Below, in pieces: positions 1-11,640 of a stretch of 64,000 bases of DNA (position 1 is its first letter; every line of letters begins with the position of its first letter). Location: positions 1,426,001 through 1,490,000 of the forward strand of contig CAUEEP010000728.1 of NCBI GenBank assembly GCA_958450365.1, in the 5' to 3' direction. The notes below the pieces were generated by a model, which saw nothing but the letters and a program-made list of their open reading frames with translations, had not been told where the DNA came from and searched no databases. The DNA is from Mesorhabditis belari (lineage: Eukaryota; Nematoda; Chromadorea; Rhabditida; Rhabditidae). Both the position numbers and the translations under genes were made by a program.

Positions 1-1127
1 CACTGCCTGTAAAACTTAAATTACAAAGTTTTACAAAGTTATTAACATTATATTAATGACAAACTCACTGAATAGCCCAAGCGTATTCTTTTAGTGCTGC
101 AACATAATCTTCACGAGCTAGCTGTACAAGAACAGCGCCGAGCGCTAATTGACCAATACGAAGTGATTCCTAAAATTCACCAATAGTAAGACCAGGATTA
201 TGGAACAAACTCACTTTAACTTCTGCATATTTTTCAATTTCCATACGAATCGATCGTATTGCTCGAGGGTAATCTTCTAATCTAAACGAAACAAAAAGAT
301 GATGGAACAAACTCACTGCATATCAACACTAGAAGTCTCAACATACCGAAGGCTCAATTTCGTAATTCCTGTAAGAAATTCTCCAGCCATTTTCGAGCGA
401 TCACTTTGCTGCACTAATTCAAGTCCACGTTCATAAAGCTAAAAACTTTTTGATAAAGAGAAAGACAAAAAAACTTTTATACCATTATCGCTTTTTCAGG
501 CTGATCCTTCTCCACCAATTTCACTCCTCGATCAATTGACAAAGCTGCGGTATCCATACTTCCGCATTCAGCATAACTAAAATTGAAATGTTTAAACGCT
601 TGTTCTTACTACCTATGCTTGAAGAGTTCTTACAAACGAAAAAATACCCGTTAATGGCTTGTTCAAGCAATGTGAAAGCGGCCGTCGTATCGCCAGCATC
701 CCGTAGCAATATTGCTGCATTTTCTCTTGCCCTAAATTTAAGCGTTAACGAAAAATCAAAATTTTCTATTAGCTTCTCACAACAATAATCTTCAAAAGAA
801 ACGTACTTTGCGGCATGAAACCCATTCCTCGTTTGCTCATAATAGCCTGCCGCATCTTGAAGCACTTTTGCTGCCTGAATACAAATCAAATGGGTACATC
901 TCAAAAAGAAAATTAAACCTTTTTCGGATCCCCGGCGTTCTTATAACAGACTGATGCTCTCTCCAAAGCCGTGGCAGCACCGTCATAGTCGGGATTGAAT
1001 TTCAGTTTGATCATCGAGGTTTTCAAACTAAAAACAATGGTTATATGCTTGAAGTTTTAAAAGCTGACCATTCGGCAGCCTTTTTCTCGCATTGATCTGC
1101 CTCTGCTAGTCTTGCCGATTGTGACAT
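1..1127 (-). CDS. NAPG: gamma-SNAP (NSF attachment protein gamma), 3' part missing
   Basis: SNAP proteins recruit NSF to SNARE complexes on cytoplasmic membrane surfaces for disassembly. Seven complete exons and the first bases of an eighth can be read on the minus strand at about 1127-1069, 1027-919, 874-648, 576-483, 438-347, 281-215, 170-69 and 6-1. The joined protein follows the gamma-SNAP TPR-like solenoid in order: NPDYDGAATALERA, then CYKNAGDPKKAAKVLQDA, then YYEQTRNGFHAAKY, then ECGSMDTAALSIDRGVKLVEK, then DYPRAIRSIRMEIEKYAEVK, then VQLAREDYVAALKEY. These parallel the human PDYDSAASEY, GTPDTAAMALERAGKLIE and NDYVAAE segments. I chose the ATG at 1127 because TTTTCAG lies directly upstream, a likely trans-splice acceptor; in-frame ATGs at 1139 and 1145 lie before that site. 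The C-terminus is outside the window. Family assignment is firm. Confidence 0.9.
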
Positions 1128-1680
1128 ACCTGAAAACATCAGCATGTTTAACTATTTTGAGTAAGCAAAATCGTTCGAATGAGAAAATCTTCAATGAAAT
1201 GAAAGGCGCAATGTAGTAGAGTAGATGGGTGTCTGGCTTGAGCTCGGCATATGGATACCAGACACCGCTTTGGCATCAATATAATCCAACTCTTGGTCAA
1301 TTGAATGGATGCCGGATTATTTGGAAAAGAAAAACCGTTTTCTCATTTCAATGATGAGTAAAAGAAACCGTGAGGACTTTCGCTTGTAGCATGAATTAAA
1401 AAGACTAAAATAGAAGGCAAAATGACAAAAGTTCATTTATTCAACAGGAAATGATAGAAGTGGTAGCTTTATCAATGAAAATTTTTTGCAAAGAAATAAC
1501 TTATTGTAATAGCAATATGACAAAATAGAAAAATCAATAAGTTAGCAGCTCGTGAAACGCAAAATTGACAAAGAATACAACAACTTAGGGTTACAGTAAA
1601 GAGAGAGCGATTTGCTTTATGACCGAAAGAATTGAAGAAATACAATAGAGCTCAAGGAGAAGAGAAAGATATTGAAAGGA
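1128..1680. other. spacer between gamma-SNAP and the NOVA-like gene
   Basis: About 550 bases lie between the gamma-SNAP start and the stop of the NOVA-like gene; both are read leftward on the minus strand. The stretch is AT-rich and should hold the 3' untranslated region of the NOVA-like gene and the promoter or outron of gamma-SNAP. I see no further coding exon or repeat in it. Confidence 0.5.
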
Positions 1681-4143
1681 TTAATGTTGAACCTCTTTTC
1701 GGCGCTGTTGGAAATCATTGATGATCTTTTCTATGAGCTTGCGAGCGTTTTTCATTTGATCACGATCGCCAGTTAGACTGAAATTAAATTAAATTAACCA
1801 GTAGCCAAAATTTTGGCCTAGAGATATGCAAACCGGTGTCACCAGAGTATTTTTTCGCAAAAGTTATTTAAGGAGATAAGATTTTCGATTCAGAAAAGAC
1901 TCTGGAGAAGCATTTAAGAAATAATATTTCGTATTGAAAAGAAGAAGATAAGATCAACCTAACGAGCCGTTTTCCCTCAGAGACATCCGAGTCTCCGTCG
2001 CCCGATCTGTGGACCACGACTTTGCATCCAGTCTTTTGCTGGATTTCAACGAGAGTTCTGGCTTTAGGGCCAAGAATAGCGCCAACAACTGCATCTGGGA
2101 CCTGCAAGAGAAGAGTGAAAAAGATACAATAAGAGTAGTGGTTAAAGCTTGTCTGAAAGTAATTTGCCTAAACAGCTTTCATTAAATTTCATTGGTTAAG
2201 GTTGACAAAAGATTTTGTACAAAAGACTTCGGCCGTTCTTGCAAATTATTTAGATGGGATTAAGACAAAGATGAGATCTTATGAATGTCAATCGGCAACA
2301 TGCTCTGCAACAAAGCCGTCAAGTTGCAAAACTGCGCAATGACACCGCTTGCATACCTCTAGCTCGGTGTTTCCTTCGGTCGAAGCAAATCGCTCGACCA
2401 TGACTGTACTGGCGAATCCACCAGCATCAACGTTATTTAAACGGCCTAATGTGGTCTAAACAAACACACATAGCAAAGTCTTGCAGAGGTGAGACTAGTA
2501 AAAAAGTTGGTAAACTAAGGGCATGCTAAAACTGACCGTTTGTTGCTGGTTCTGAGGCTGTTGCTGCTGCTGTTGCCCCAACTGGGAAGCACTGTATCCC
2601 CAACATTGCCCACCGGCATTAGTACCAGTCTACAGCCGTAAAATAAGATATAGAAAAAATGTACTTACTCCTCCCATTCCACTGCTGAACGAGTTGTCCA
2701 AATTTTGAGTGCTTCCGAACTGGCTTTGTTGCATTCCGTAGTTGCTTGACTCATTACCAGAGCGCATCTGGGCCATCGCTGCCACTCCTAGACCAAGACC
2801 CAGCCCCATGATGTTATACTTGGCAAGAATCTAAAACAAACAAAAAATGAAATGTTACCCAAATGATAACACAAACCTGCATTGCTTGCATCACTTCCGC
2901 GACAGCGGCTTCGTTAAATCCCGAGGTGCGGAGAGTCGATTGGAGACTATCCAAGAACTGAAGGAGCTAAAATACTCACAATGCTTAATCACCAAATAAT
3001 TTCTTAAAACCTCATTATTGCCTAATCCTTGCATCGGATTGAACTGCATTGTATTGCCAGTTCCGTTGAATTTGTTTCCTCCAAAGTTCTGATTGCCTCC
3101 AAATCCACCAGCATTTTGATTTGAAGATCCAAAGCCTCCAGTGTTACCGGTTGGCTATAACAGAAAAATTAGAGACAAATATTTTACAACGCACTGGTCC
3201 AATTCCAAAGTTCTCATGATCCTTGCTGTCTACTGGCTGGGCGTGCATGGGATCCGCAGCCACTTTCTCCAAAACGCGTTGGACAGCCTCCATAAGCTTC
3301 TAAAGCCATTGACGTTTCGTAAAAAAATTAAATCTAACCGAAACGTCTTCGTGTGCGACAGTAACTACTCTTTCGACCGAGTTCTTTGCCTCTACACTGC
3401 CAGACTTTGGGAAAACCTAAAATATACCACGAGTAAGATCTATCTGACCAGATTTACCTGAATTTGGCATCCACAACCATCACGAATCTCTTTGATGCTA
3501 GCTCCGGATTTTCCAATAACCATTCCAGCTGAGGTATTGGGCATAAGAAGTTTAATCTAAATTATTACAGATAAGCTGAATGTAAAAGGGATAAAACCTC
3601 TTGTGCGCGAGGGGTGTCTTTATGATCAAAAGGATCTCGTGTGACACCTTCAACTTTATCTCGAATCTTCTCGGCTAAGGATTCGATGACGATCATAGCA
3701 TGACTGACCTTGCCTTTCACCAAGCAAATCCGCTCATTGGTGCCTACAAAAGAGAAAATAACGTACTTCATTAGATAACACACCTGGATACACTTCTTGA
3801 TTTTTGCTCATTTGGACTCGGCATTTGCTGTCGTTCTTCAAGTTACGCATCGTCTCTCCACCCTTTCCAATGATAGCCCCAACAGCCGCTGACGGGATCA
3901 GCACCTTCACTTGAACCGTATCTAAAAATATCAAGTTAGCTCTTAGTTAGGTAAGATTGAAGCATAAGCTTTATAACAAAAATTAATAGAACAGAAATTG
4001 AGAGTTTTTTAGTTAACAACAATAAAACAACTTTACGCACCATCATCGTCTTTGTCAGAAATGTGAGCTCGCTTTGAGGCGGGTCCATTCGACTCATCGT
4101 GCGTTCTTTTGAGGTTCTCCTTCACTTCCAAATCGTCCGACAT
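1681..4143 (-). CDS. NOVA: NOVA-like three-KH-domain RNA-binding protein
   Basis: NOVA proteins are nuclear regulators of alternative splicing that bind YCAY-type RNA. The first exon (MSDDLEVKENLKRTHDESNG) begins at 4143 and carries a basic nuclear-signal-like stretch. KH1 lies at 3730-3920 (VKVLIPSAAVGAIIGKGGET, then VYPGTNERICLVKG). KH2 lies at about 3300-3560 (IKLLMPNTSAGMVIGKSGAS). KH3 lies at 1700-2100 (VPDAVVGAILGPKARTLVEI, then a final helix ending NDFQQRRKEVQH). The long linker between KH2 and KH3 is rich in Asn, Gly and Gln, as in NOVA. KH1 and KH2 keep GxxG loops (GKGG, GKSG); KH3 has GPKA, where vertebrate NOVA has GKGG, so its loop is altered. About a dozen introns were placed by GT-AG. 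The intron before KH3 is the longest, about 270 bp. A likely non-coding 5' exon ends at the GTAAG donor near 4322. Confidence 0.88.
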
Positions 4144-4226
4144 CTTGACTTGATCCTGAAAGGATAAGAGTTTGTAAAGTTAAAACAAAAAATGATTCAA
4201 AAATTAAGCCAAAAGAAAAGGGAACG

Positions 4227-4293
4227 GGGTCAAACTGTCAAGAGAGTGAGCGGGAGGTGTTCTTGGGTATCGATTTATGTCCCAGTTTGACCC
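4227..4293. repeat. short inverted repeat in the NOVA-like 5' UTR intron
   Basis: GGGTCAAACTG at 4227-4237 is matched by CAGTTTGACCC at 4283-4293, giving 11-bp perfect arms around a 45-base loop. It lies in the presumed 5' untranslated intron of the NOVA-like gene and close to the divergent SAP30BP start. It may be a small fold-back repeat or a regulatory palindrome; nothing in the sequence separates the two. Confidence 0.5.
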
Positions 4294-4661
4294 AAGCGAC
4301 AGTAGGCGGCTGGACTTACGCCAGCAAATACGGTTGTTTGGGTGCCGTTTAGCGGCGGCGACTATACACTACAAACATATCTTTACTTTACGGGGTCTTA
4401 TAATTTCGAAAAACAGCGCACGCATTTTTGCATTAGCATGCCAGTAACAAAGCTTAGCCAACCAAAACTTTTAGCCGTTCAACTTTTAAAACCTTGCATT
4501 TTGGTAAATATTGCAATCACAAGTAAATAACTGAATATCTGAAAATTCTGGAAATCTGGAAAATTAAAGTATTTTATCCATTTGCCTCTTCACTCTTTCG
4601 TGTGTTTTTCTTGTTTTCCTCTGTCGTAAAAAACTTTCATGTACTTTTTCCTTTTAGACCG

Positions 4662-6339
4662 ATGTCTCTTCCATCACTCGTCGCTTATGGAGGTGACGAT
4701 TCGGACAGCAATGAAGAAATGGACACAGGAGACCAAAGTATGGAATTTAAGGATACTAAAACTCGACAACTTTTTAGGAACTCAATCAAATGTCGACGAA
4801 AGCCCGATGGATGTAAGCAAAAATGTGAGAAAGGAATCTGAGTTGTGGGATGGTTGGTTGAAGATAATCTTGATTTTCTGATAATCGTCGTTTTAGATGG
4901 CACATTTGACAACGCGGATGACAGCGATGAAGAAAGACGGTCCAGTAACAAATCAGGTATTATGACTTTGTGTCACAATTTATAATTGCCTAGTTTTAGC
5001 TTCTCCCTTAGAACCCCCGCCTCCACCTGGACACAACAATAGAAGAAACACTCCACCTTCAGTATTTGCCACAAATTTCCATAAAGTAAAGCTATTTCTT
5101 ATTTGTGTTTAAATACATTTTGTTTAGGTTGAAAGCGTGGTTTCTCTCGTTGGATACTCAGGCGAAGAAGACACATTTACTAAATATGATAACGGTAAAT
5201 ATTTTGGTTTGTTTCGATTTTGTAGTTTGCTTTTTAGAGCATCGAGAAGATTCGAGGATGAAACCAAGGGATGACCCGGAAAGCAGTGGCAGCAGCAGTA
5301 GATCAGGAATGGAAATGCGACAATCATCACCAAAAGTCGAATCACATGAAAGGGAAAACAAGGAACCACGACCACCTGCTAGATTAGTAGGGATTTGATT
5401 TTTTTGTAAGACTGTTGAAAGCTTGAACACTAATGTTAAGTTACGGGGAACCGACTAAAGTCTAGTTAACTAGGTAGTTGCATTATCACTTTTTATTGAT
5501 AGGTTCTCTATCTATGCTGCTGCTACAGCAAATTAAAGCACATCTTGGAACATCTTGGAAGGCTTCATATTGGGTATTTAGTCTTACGATGATGAAGAAA
5601 CCATCGACCAGATAATCAGAGAAGGTCAAGAAGCGATAAATGAAGGACATATGGTATTTCTTTTCCTGAGAGCCCATCAAAGTTCCATCTTTAGTTTGCT
5701 GATGATCGTTCTCCCGGATCTCCTAGTCCAATGCCTGGCCAAATTGACGACAAAGAATATGTTGAAGGGCCAGAAAAGGTAGTGTAGTAACCTGCACGTT
5801 TTAAAATAATTTTTAATGATTATCAACCTTGCTAATTACCAAGCCATTAGGTTTTTTTTGTATTTTAGGAGGATGGTCCTTGTGAATTGCCATCAGATGC
5901 AGAAGACGATCCCGATCCAAAAGTGATGGTTAGTTTTTGTAACGGATTCCAGTAGCATGCCCATTTTAGGAGAAGTTTGCTCGCTGTTTTGAACAGAAAG
6001 CGAATGGATTTGATTTTAATGGTCTACTACAGAGTGATCGAAAATTCACTAATCCAAGCGGTTATGTAAACATCAAAAAGAGGTAGGTCTTTATTATTTA
6101 CAATTTCTGAAATATGTTTGAAGCTGCTTTCTTATTTTAATTAAGATATTTTATTCAGGTTTAACATCGACGAGACAGGAACGAATTTCTCAAAGTCGCT
6201 TTTTGACCCAAACATGTTCCCAGAAGACTGTTTTTATGATAAACTAGGTAATTTAGTTTTTGGGCTGTTATTCGATAAAATGCATTTAGGGGATGTACAA
6301 GCGAAAATGATGGAAGCGTGGCAAAAGCGACCAAAATAA
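4662..6339 (+). CDS. SAP30BP: SAP30BP / HCNGP-family transcriptional regulator
   Basis: HCNGP-domain proteins are nuclear, bind SAP30 and have been linked to transcription and splicing. The N-terminus is MSLPSLVAYGGDDSDSNEEM, matching the family's opening SLxxYxxDS plus acidic patch. The conserved domain is at about 5880-6330: DDPDPKVMEKFARCFEQKAN, then DRKFTNPSGYVNIKKRFNID, then TGTNFSKSLFDPNMFPEDCF, then a helical KMMEAWQKRPK end. These correspond to the human FRNPSIYEKLI, LGTNYPKDMFDP and YEALAKAQ segments. A basic acidic-Ser linker lies between. The start is the first ATG after the acceptor TTTTAG at 4653-4658, so trans-splicing is likely. The human C-terminal extension is absent. The next gene follows closely, suggesting one operon. 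Confidence 0.88.
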
Positions 6340-6411
6340 GCAATCGATCTCTGTTTAGTAACGTTTGTTTCCAAAGTTTTATTGCTATTTTGAGTGAAAT
6401 CTATGTTGCAG

Positions 6412-6492
6412 AATAAAAATTTATTTGTCTACGTTTATTTGAAGTAAATGCACTTGATAAGTGATTTCTACAATTACAAAAGTTTTTTACAG
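6412..6492 (+). promoter_or_regulatory. operon-type junction: poly(A) signal then trans-splice acceptor
   Basis: AATAAA is at 6412-6417, 73 bases after the SAP30BP stop. A T-rich acceptor, AGTTTTTTACAG, ends at 6492, only 45 bases before the next gene's ATG. Poly(A)-signal-to-acceptor spacing of about 75 bases on the same strand is the arrangement seen in nematode operons resolved by SL2-type trans-splicing. This is inferred from spacing alone. Confidence 0.6.
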
Positions 6493-6536
6493 CAAATGCG
6501 GAAAATGTATGATTTGTGTAGATTCGGATTTCACAA

Positions 6537-8128
6537 ATGACGACACTCTTGCCGCGTATTTGCAGACGTGGAATTGCTTCCAGGTAATTTTTTAATTATT
6601 TGAGTTGCTAGAAAAAAATATTTTTCAGCCGATCTTACGCAAAAACAACATCCGATGAGGCTTTTGAACAGAGAAATCAACGTGGTCAAGAAGTCACGAG
6701 TGGTTTAATCGATGCGGCATTTCGGATACCAAGCTTTTCGAAAATCGACACTTTGGCTAAATATTTGCAACAAAATGTCATACTTCATGAACCGGGTAAT
6801 CAGTGTTCAGTTTCGCAAATTTTATTTTTGTTGTAGGCCATTTTCTTATTATTCCAAAGCCTTATGGAGTGTCATGTTTGGGGATGAAACAAAAGGGTGG
6901 CGGTGTTTTTAAAAATTCGGTTCACGACCAAATCGACGACGATGAAGAATTGGAACAGAGCAAAAAGGTAAAACTTTGGTTGCCAAATTGAGGTCTATGG
7001 GCTACTGTATAAAGGTATCTGTTTCAGGGTAATGATATCACAATATCCGATTGCTTACCGTTATTAGCGAAACACTTCCAAGAACCTCAGCTTCAATTCT
7101 GTACTGGACTCAAAAGGTTTTTTTATCCTATTCACAAATCATTTCGCTTTTTAGAAATGTTTCGGGCCCTATTGTATTGCCAGCGAATAAAACTGATTTT
7201 CAACATTTGTTGGCATCATTGAAACGAACTTCTTCAAAAGCAGATGATTTTGAACAACATAAAGCTTTGTGAGAATAAAAAAGTAAACCATTATATGTAT
7301 AATGATGCTTTAGAGTTTTGGCAATCGGACAGCCGGATTTACCGACTAAAAGCTTAAAAGGATACACCACTTTTCAAAAAGTCGGAAATCATAAAGAGGT
7401 TTTTCACAATTTTTTTTGTTAAAATAGTATATTTTAGTACGTATTCGTTGAAGCGAAAGCGGATAGACGAGCGCGAACTGGAAAATATGCCGTACAAAGT
7501 CAGATTGCTTGGGAAGTTTTGGGGACGGCGAATGGAATTAGCCTGCTTGATGTATCAGTTTGGAAATGTGAGTGGCTGTAAGCGGTAATTGGGCATTTCA
7601 AAGATATTTGGTTATTTTGCATTTTCCAGTTGCTCGTCACTTTCCACGTGTCGCCCTTTCACATTTGTTATGCCCAATTCTCGGGGACACTATGTACATG
7701 AATCGCATAATCGAGGTAGAAATGTCATTCTTTTGAACTTTCTCAGACACAACTTTTAGCTTGACGGAAAACCGGCACTCTTAGATCCAAGACAGCTATA
7801 CAGACAGAAGAATCCTACGGTTAGAATTTGCTTTTTTAAAATTTAGCAGTTAATGTCAGTGGTTACCGCCAGACTTTCTGAGAATAACCGGAATATCGAG
7901 GTCTATGGTAAACCGGCTTCCAATGATGTGGCATGTTTATCGAACAATGTATCCGAACTATGGAACAAGTGCGGAACAGCTGGATTTGGTAGCAAGCTTG
8001 GATCCGCCGAGTAAATAATATTTTCGAAATGTTAGTCTACTTTTTCTTTAGCATACTTTGTTGCAATGGTTGAAGCACTTGGACTTTCTACTCACTTGAC
8101 CCGCCATCTGCAAAAATACGAGCGCTGA
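6537..8128 (+). CDS. mitochondrial RluA-type pseudouridine synthase homologue, catalytic Asp missing
   Basis: RPUSD3/RPUSD4-type proteins modify or chaperone mitochondrial 16S rRNA and tRNA. The start MTTLLPRICRRGIASSRSYA is Arg/Ser-rich without acids, typical of a mitochondrial presequence. The fold motifs appear in order: LIIPKPYGVSCLG near 6840, DCLPLLAKHF near 7055, then LQFCTGLKRNVSGPIVLPAN at 7090-7190, then CPILGDTMYMN near 7670, a short C-terminal domain and the end LQKYER. In active RluA enzymes the central motif is HRLDxxTSG. Here the aligned residues are TGLKRNVSG, so the catalytic Asp is Lys and the preceding His-Arg is lost. The reading frame is open across nine or so exons, so this looks like a maintained pseudoenzyme or structural factor rather than a decayed gene. 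An ATG at 6495 is followed by an early stop, hence the start at 6537. Confidence 0.8.
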
Positions 8129-8258
8129 TTGTGAATCGATTTCTGTGTCGTTTGTTACATCATTTTGTTGGTATTTTGTAATTTTGAAGAAATATTCACA
8201 TTTATGTCGAACATTTGTAAATTACAATGAGATCATGGGAAACTGAATTGAGGGCTGG

Positions 8259-8606
8259 TTATCTCTTCTTACCCATCCACATTCCATTCATTCCCCATCC
8301 ACTGCCATACATCCCGCTTCCATAAAGATTCCCGCTTCCATACATGCTGTTACCATACATCCCATTTCCATACAAACTGTTTCCATAAAGTCCACCAGCT
8401 CCAGGGTAACCTAGATTTACAGATCTTTGCAATTTTCAAACAGCTAATCATCAACTGGGCTGTCTTTCACAAACAAACATAAAATAGCATCACTTACCGT
8501 AAGAGCCCATTGGCCAGCTTCCATAACTGTTATAGTAACCACCCCATAATTGAGCTTTCAAAGAGCAAAAGAAAAAGACAGACAACAATAGAGCAACTTT
8601 TAGCAT
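8259..8606 (-). CDS. small secreted GY/GM-rich peptide precursor (nlp-like)
   Basis: Two exons encode about 86 residues. The first 18 form a signal peptide (MLKVALLLSVFFFCSLKA, cleavage likely before QLWGG). The mature part is almost entirely Gly, Tyr, Met, Ser and Asn, with five to six repeats of the form LYGN/MYGS/MYGN, and it ends GMNGMWMGKKR. Composition, size and signal peptide resemble nematode nlp/cnc epidermal antimicrobial or neuropeptide-like precursors (YGGYG-type). The terminal G-K-K-R is a canonical amidation and dibasic processing signal. The intron runs from about 8299 to 8498. The stop is 131 bases from the convergent pseudouridine synthase gene; the start is divergent from the PDZ gene. 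Function is inferred from composition. Confidence 0.75.
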
Positions 8607-9002
8607 TATTTTTTCCGTGTCGAGAATGAACAATCGTATGTTGACCGTGTGGTGAATTGTTTATGGTGGAATAGGCATTGTGGGCTCTTTCATCATGAAA
8701 GAGAAGTGTCTGACTAGAGGAAAAAAAAGAGGAGATAATTCGCACAGTCTCTCCCGACACTCACATTTATATTCATGATCATTTTTTTTGAAAAGAGAAA
8801 GTTGGACCGGATTTTTTCGCAAACACTCACTAGGTTTCGGGTCAGAGAAACCTCATGACCTGCACTTTTCACTCTGAAAACAGAATGTTTAGAGAAAAAT
8901 AAATACCGTAAGATTTGCCAAAATTTAGATTTAAATAAAGATTTGCATACGAGAAACAAGGTTTATTGGGGCGTAAATTTTTTCGAATCATTTTCACGTG
9001 CA

Positions 9003-11307
9003 ATGCAATCGTTAGCCGTGCTCACGATAAAAGTCGACGTTCCCGATTGGGATCGAAAAAAACAGGTTTTTTTTACAGTTAAGTGTGCTGAATATGAATT
9101 TTTGCAACAAAAAAACAAAGAAATTTACAAATTAGTCATATTTTCAACTTTAATATATACTTTCACATAAAAGTTTAGGGGAATTTTATTGAGCTGGGCC
9201 CGCAGATGAGAGTGGCTTTTGTAAGCGACAAGGCGTCGTTTGCCATCGACAAACTCGCTTTTGGAGATCTCATTCAAAAGGTTTCTTTTTTAATATTTTG
9301 ATGTAACTTTGTTTTCTTACAGGTCAACGGTAAGCCGATCATGAATCCGTTCGAATGTGAAGATTTGCTGCACGAAAAGGGCGAGGTTTTTTTCTAAATG
9401 TTTTTACTAAACTTTTATATTTGTTAATATTTATTGACAACGTTGGACGGGCTTGTGTTACTTTAAACTTTTGTACTTGTGTACTTTTCAGAGAACCATC
9501 CAAATCCAGCGCGATGTGAATGTGCAACCGATATTAACGACTCGACTCAATGCTCTATCTGTGAAAAGGCGGCCACAATTTGGATATTTGTTGATAAGCG
9601 TTGGACAGGGTTTGTGTAACTTCGGATCTTTTATAGTTGCTTTCTTTTTAGGCGATAAAACGAAAGACCAACCGGTGGGCATTGTTGTTGCTGCAAAGAA
9701 TGATCGAATCTACATTGGACAAGTTAGCTTAAAATTGGAAACGTAAGTAACATTGTTTAGGTTGTGAAATCGAGTGTTGCCGAAAATATATTGCAAGCCG
9801 GTGATGCGATTCTCGACATTGACGACAAACCCATAAAGTCCGATATTGTTGCCTTCACAAAACAAATTGGGGGTAATTCCTTAGATCACTTGTTAAAGAT
9901 TTAAAATAATTTTAGATTTGATGCGGCGAGTCGGAAAGTTCACGTGTGCCATCGAGCGGCCAATTTTCGATCATATTGCCCGAGCAATTGCAGATGATGT
10001 CACAAAGAAGTGAAGTATTTTAAAGAATACATTAGGCTAGGATCTTATTTGATGGAAAATATTAAAATATTAATTTTAGACCATGTGCAGCAAATTCATC
10101 GATGTCACCAGATGCTTTGGAAATCGGATGCCGAGCTGCTCGCGAGTTTCTTCGAGTAGATCGTTTCGCCACTCCCAAGTCGATTCTAATACCCACAAAA
10201 ATGAAAACAACCAAGGGTTCGCTTTTATTAGATTGGCAAGAAAGTTCTCGGAAAAAAGTTTGCACGGTGATTTCTCAAAAACCAACCCATCAATTCTTCC
10301 CAGATTTTTTGATAAATTTGACTATATTTCAAAAAGTTTTTGACAAAAAAATCAGAGTGGGCTTCAGGTAAAAAATAAGAGATTTCTTTAGCTGAAGTGA
10401 CTTGGTCACTTTTTGAGTGACCAGCTTTTAGACAAGTTTTTAATGGGTAAATGGATAGCTAATGGGTCCCATTCAAAATCTAAAATCAAGTACTTAAAAT
10501 AGGGAAACTTTGTGATTAAGACAAATTTGATCTAATGCTTTAACTTTTCAGAATAGTCTCTTTTACCGAACATTCAGTGCCAAGAAGATGGCATCAAAAA
10601 AAATTATTTTTTGAAATACTGCTTCTTTGTAAAAAATTTTTGGCCAAAAATAGAGATTATAGAGCGTATTGCTCATTTATGCTAGCTTTACCTCATGAAT
10701 CGTTTTTCTGGTGCAAAAAAGTGAGCTGAATTTAAGCTGGAAAATAATAATTTTTCAAAAATCTCTAAAATTTTAAGGGAAAGCTGCACTCATTTTTTTA
10801 CGAGTAATAGACTTGTAATTTTTTACGTACTTTTACGTACGAGTAATTTTTTACGACTTGTAAATAATAGAACAAAATGTTCTTGAATTGGTGGATTCGT
10901 TTTTAAGAAATTCCAGTCAAACTTTTTCCGAGAACTTTCTTTCCAACGTAATATTGATTGCATTGTAAAAGTTGTATTTAGAGAAAAAGGAAAAGTCTGG
11001 GAAAGAAAAGCAACGTCTGGCCTGGAAGGAGAACATCTCGAGAGTAGTCGAAATTGGAACAAATGTTGGTTTTTAAGCTCTATTTAAAGTTAACTATAAA
11101 ACAAAAAGTACAAGCTAATGGGGTAAGATCTATTTATTCTTGGTTAATTTTATCTAAATTGCATCGATCATAGAAAACTTTGTTTTTTAGATTCCTCCTG
11201 ACCAGCCATTGGTCGCAGCAACGCGCGATTCCGAGCCAGAGACCAGTCTTCGATCGATCAAACGCGTTCGTATGCCTTTCTTCGAGGATTATTATGATGT
11301 GCTTTAA
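9003..11307 (+). CDS. PDZ-domain protein (two PDZ-like modules)
   Basis: The start is MQSLAVLTIKVDVPDW. A first PDZ-like module reads NFIELGPQMRVAFVSDKASF, then FGDLIQKVNGKPIMNPFECE, then a beta strand RTIQIQRD. A second reads QPVGIVVAAKNDRIYIGQVV, then ENILQAGDAILDIDDKPIKS, then FTCAIERP. GDxIxxVNGKPI and GDAILDIDDKPI are the PDZ beta-C to alpha-A signatures. There is no signal peptide or membrane segment, so it is cytosolic and probably a scaffold; small PDZ proteins of this style are common in nematodes. After the exon ending near 10215 the structure is uncertain. A stop follows VTKK near 10011, but a GTGA donor there can splice to exons encoding SPDALEIGCRAAREFLRVDR and a last exon at 11191-11307 (RSIKRVRMPFFEDYYDVL). 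An inverted repeat fills most of the intervening intron. Confidence 0.68.
10237..10960. repeat. inverted repeat inside the PDZ gene intron
   Basis: The segment at about 10237-10305 (starting TTGGCAAGAAAGTTCTCGG) recurs as its reverse complement at about 10880-10952. The arms are imperfect, about 65-70 bases, around a 570-base AT-rich interior with no open frame. This is a probable fold-back insertion. It is the reason the reading ESSRKK appears on both strands here. Confidence 0.55.
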
Positions 11308-11640
11308 GTGTGATGTCTTACCCTATTAGCTTGTGCTTTTTGTTTTATAGTTCTTTTGTCTTTGCTGTGATCCAATCGAGAGCCTTAACTTTTTACTACC
11401 ATTTGATGTAACTGATTTATGCTCATTTGACGTGTGTCGAGTAGTGTCGTAATATGTACAGTATTTATATCGATACATACAGAGAAACCCGCAAATTTGT
11501 GTGAAACTCATATAAAAGCTAGAAAAAGGAGCTCCCGTAAATAGGATACCAAAAAAGAAATGATGAGCTATTGCTAACAATGAGAAAATTGATATTGGAT
11601 TGATAGCAAGATTAAATTCAGATTTAATTGAGCGATCAGA

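Noticed and set aside
3141..3461. 106-codon plus-strand frame across the NOVA-like gene
   Set aside because: It is antisense to good KH2-linker exons with matching splice sites and has no domain of its own.
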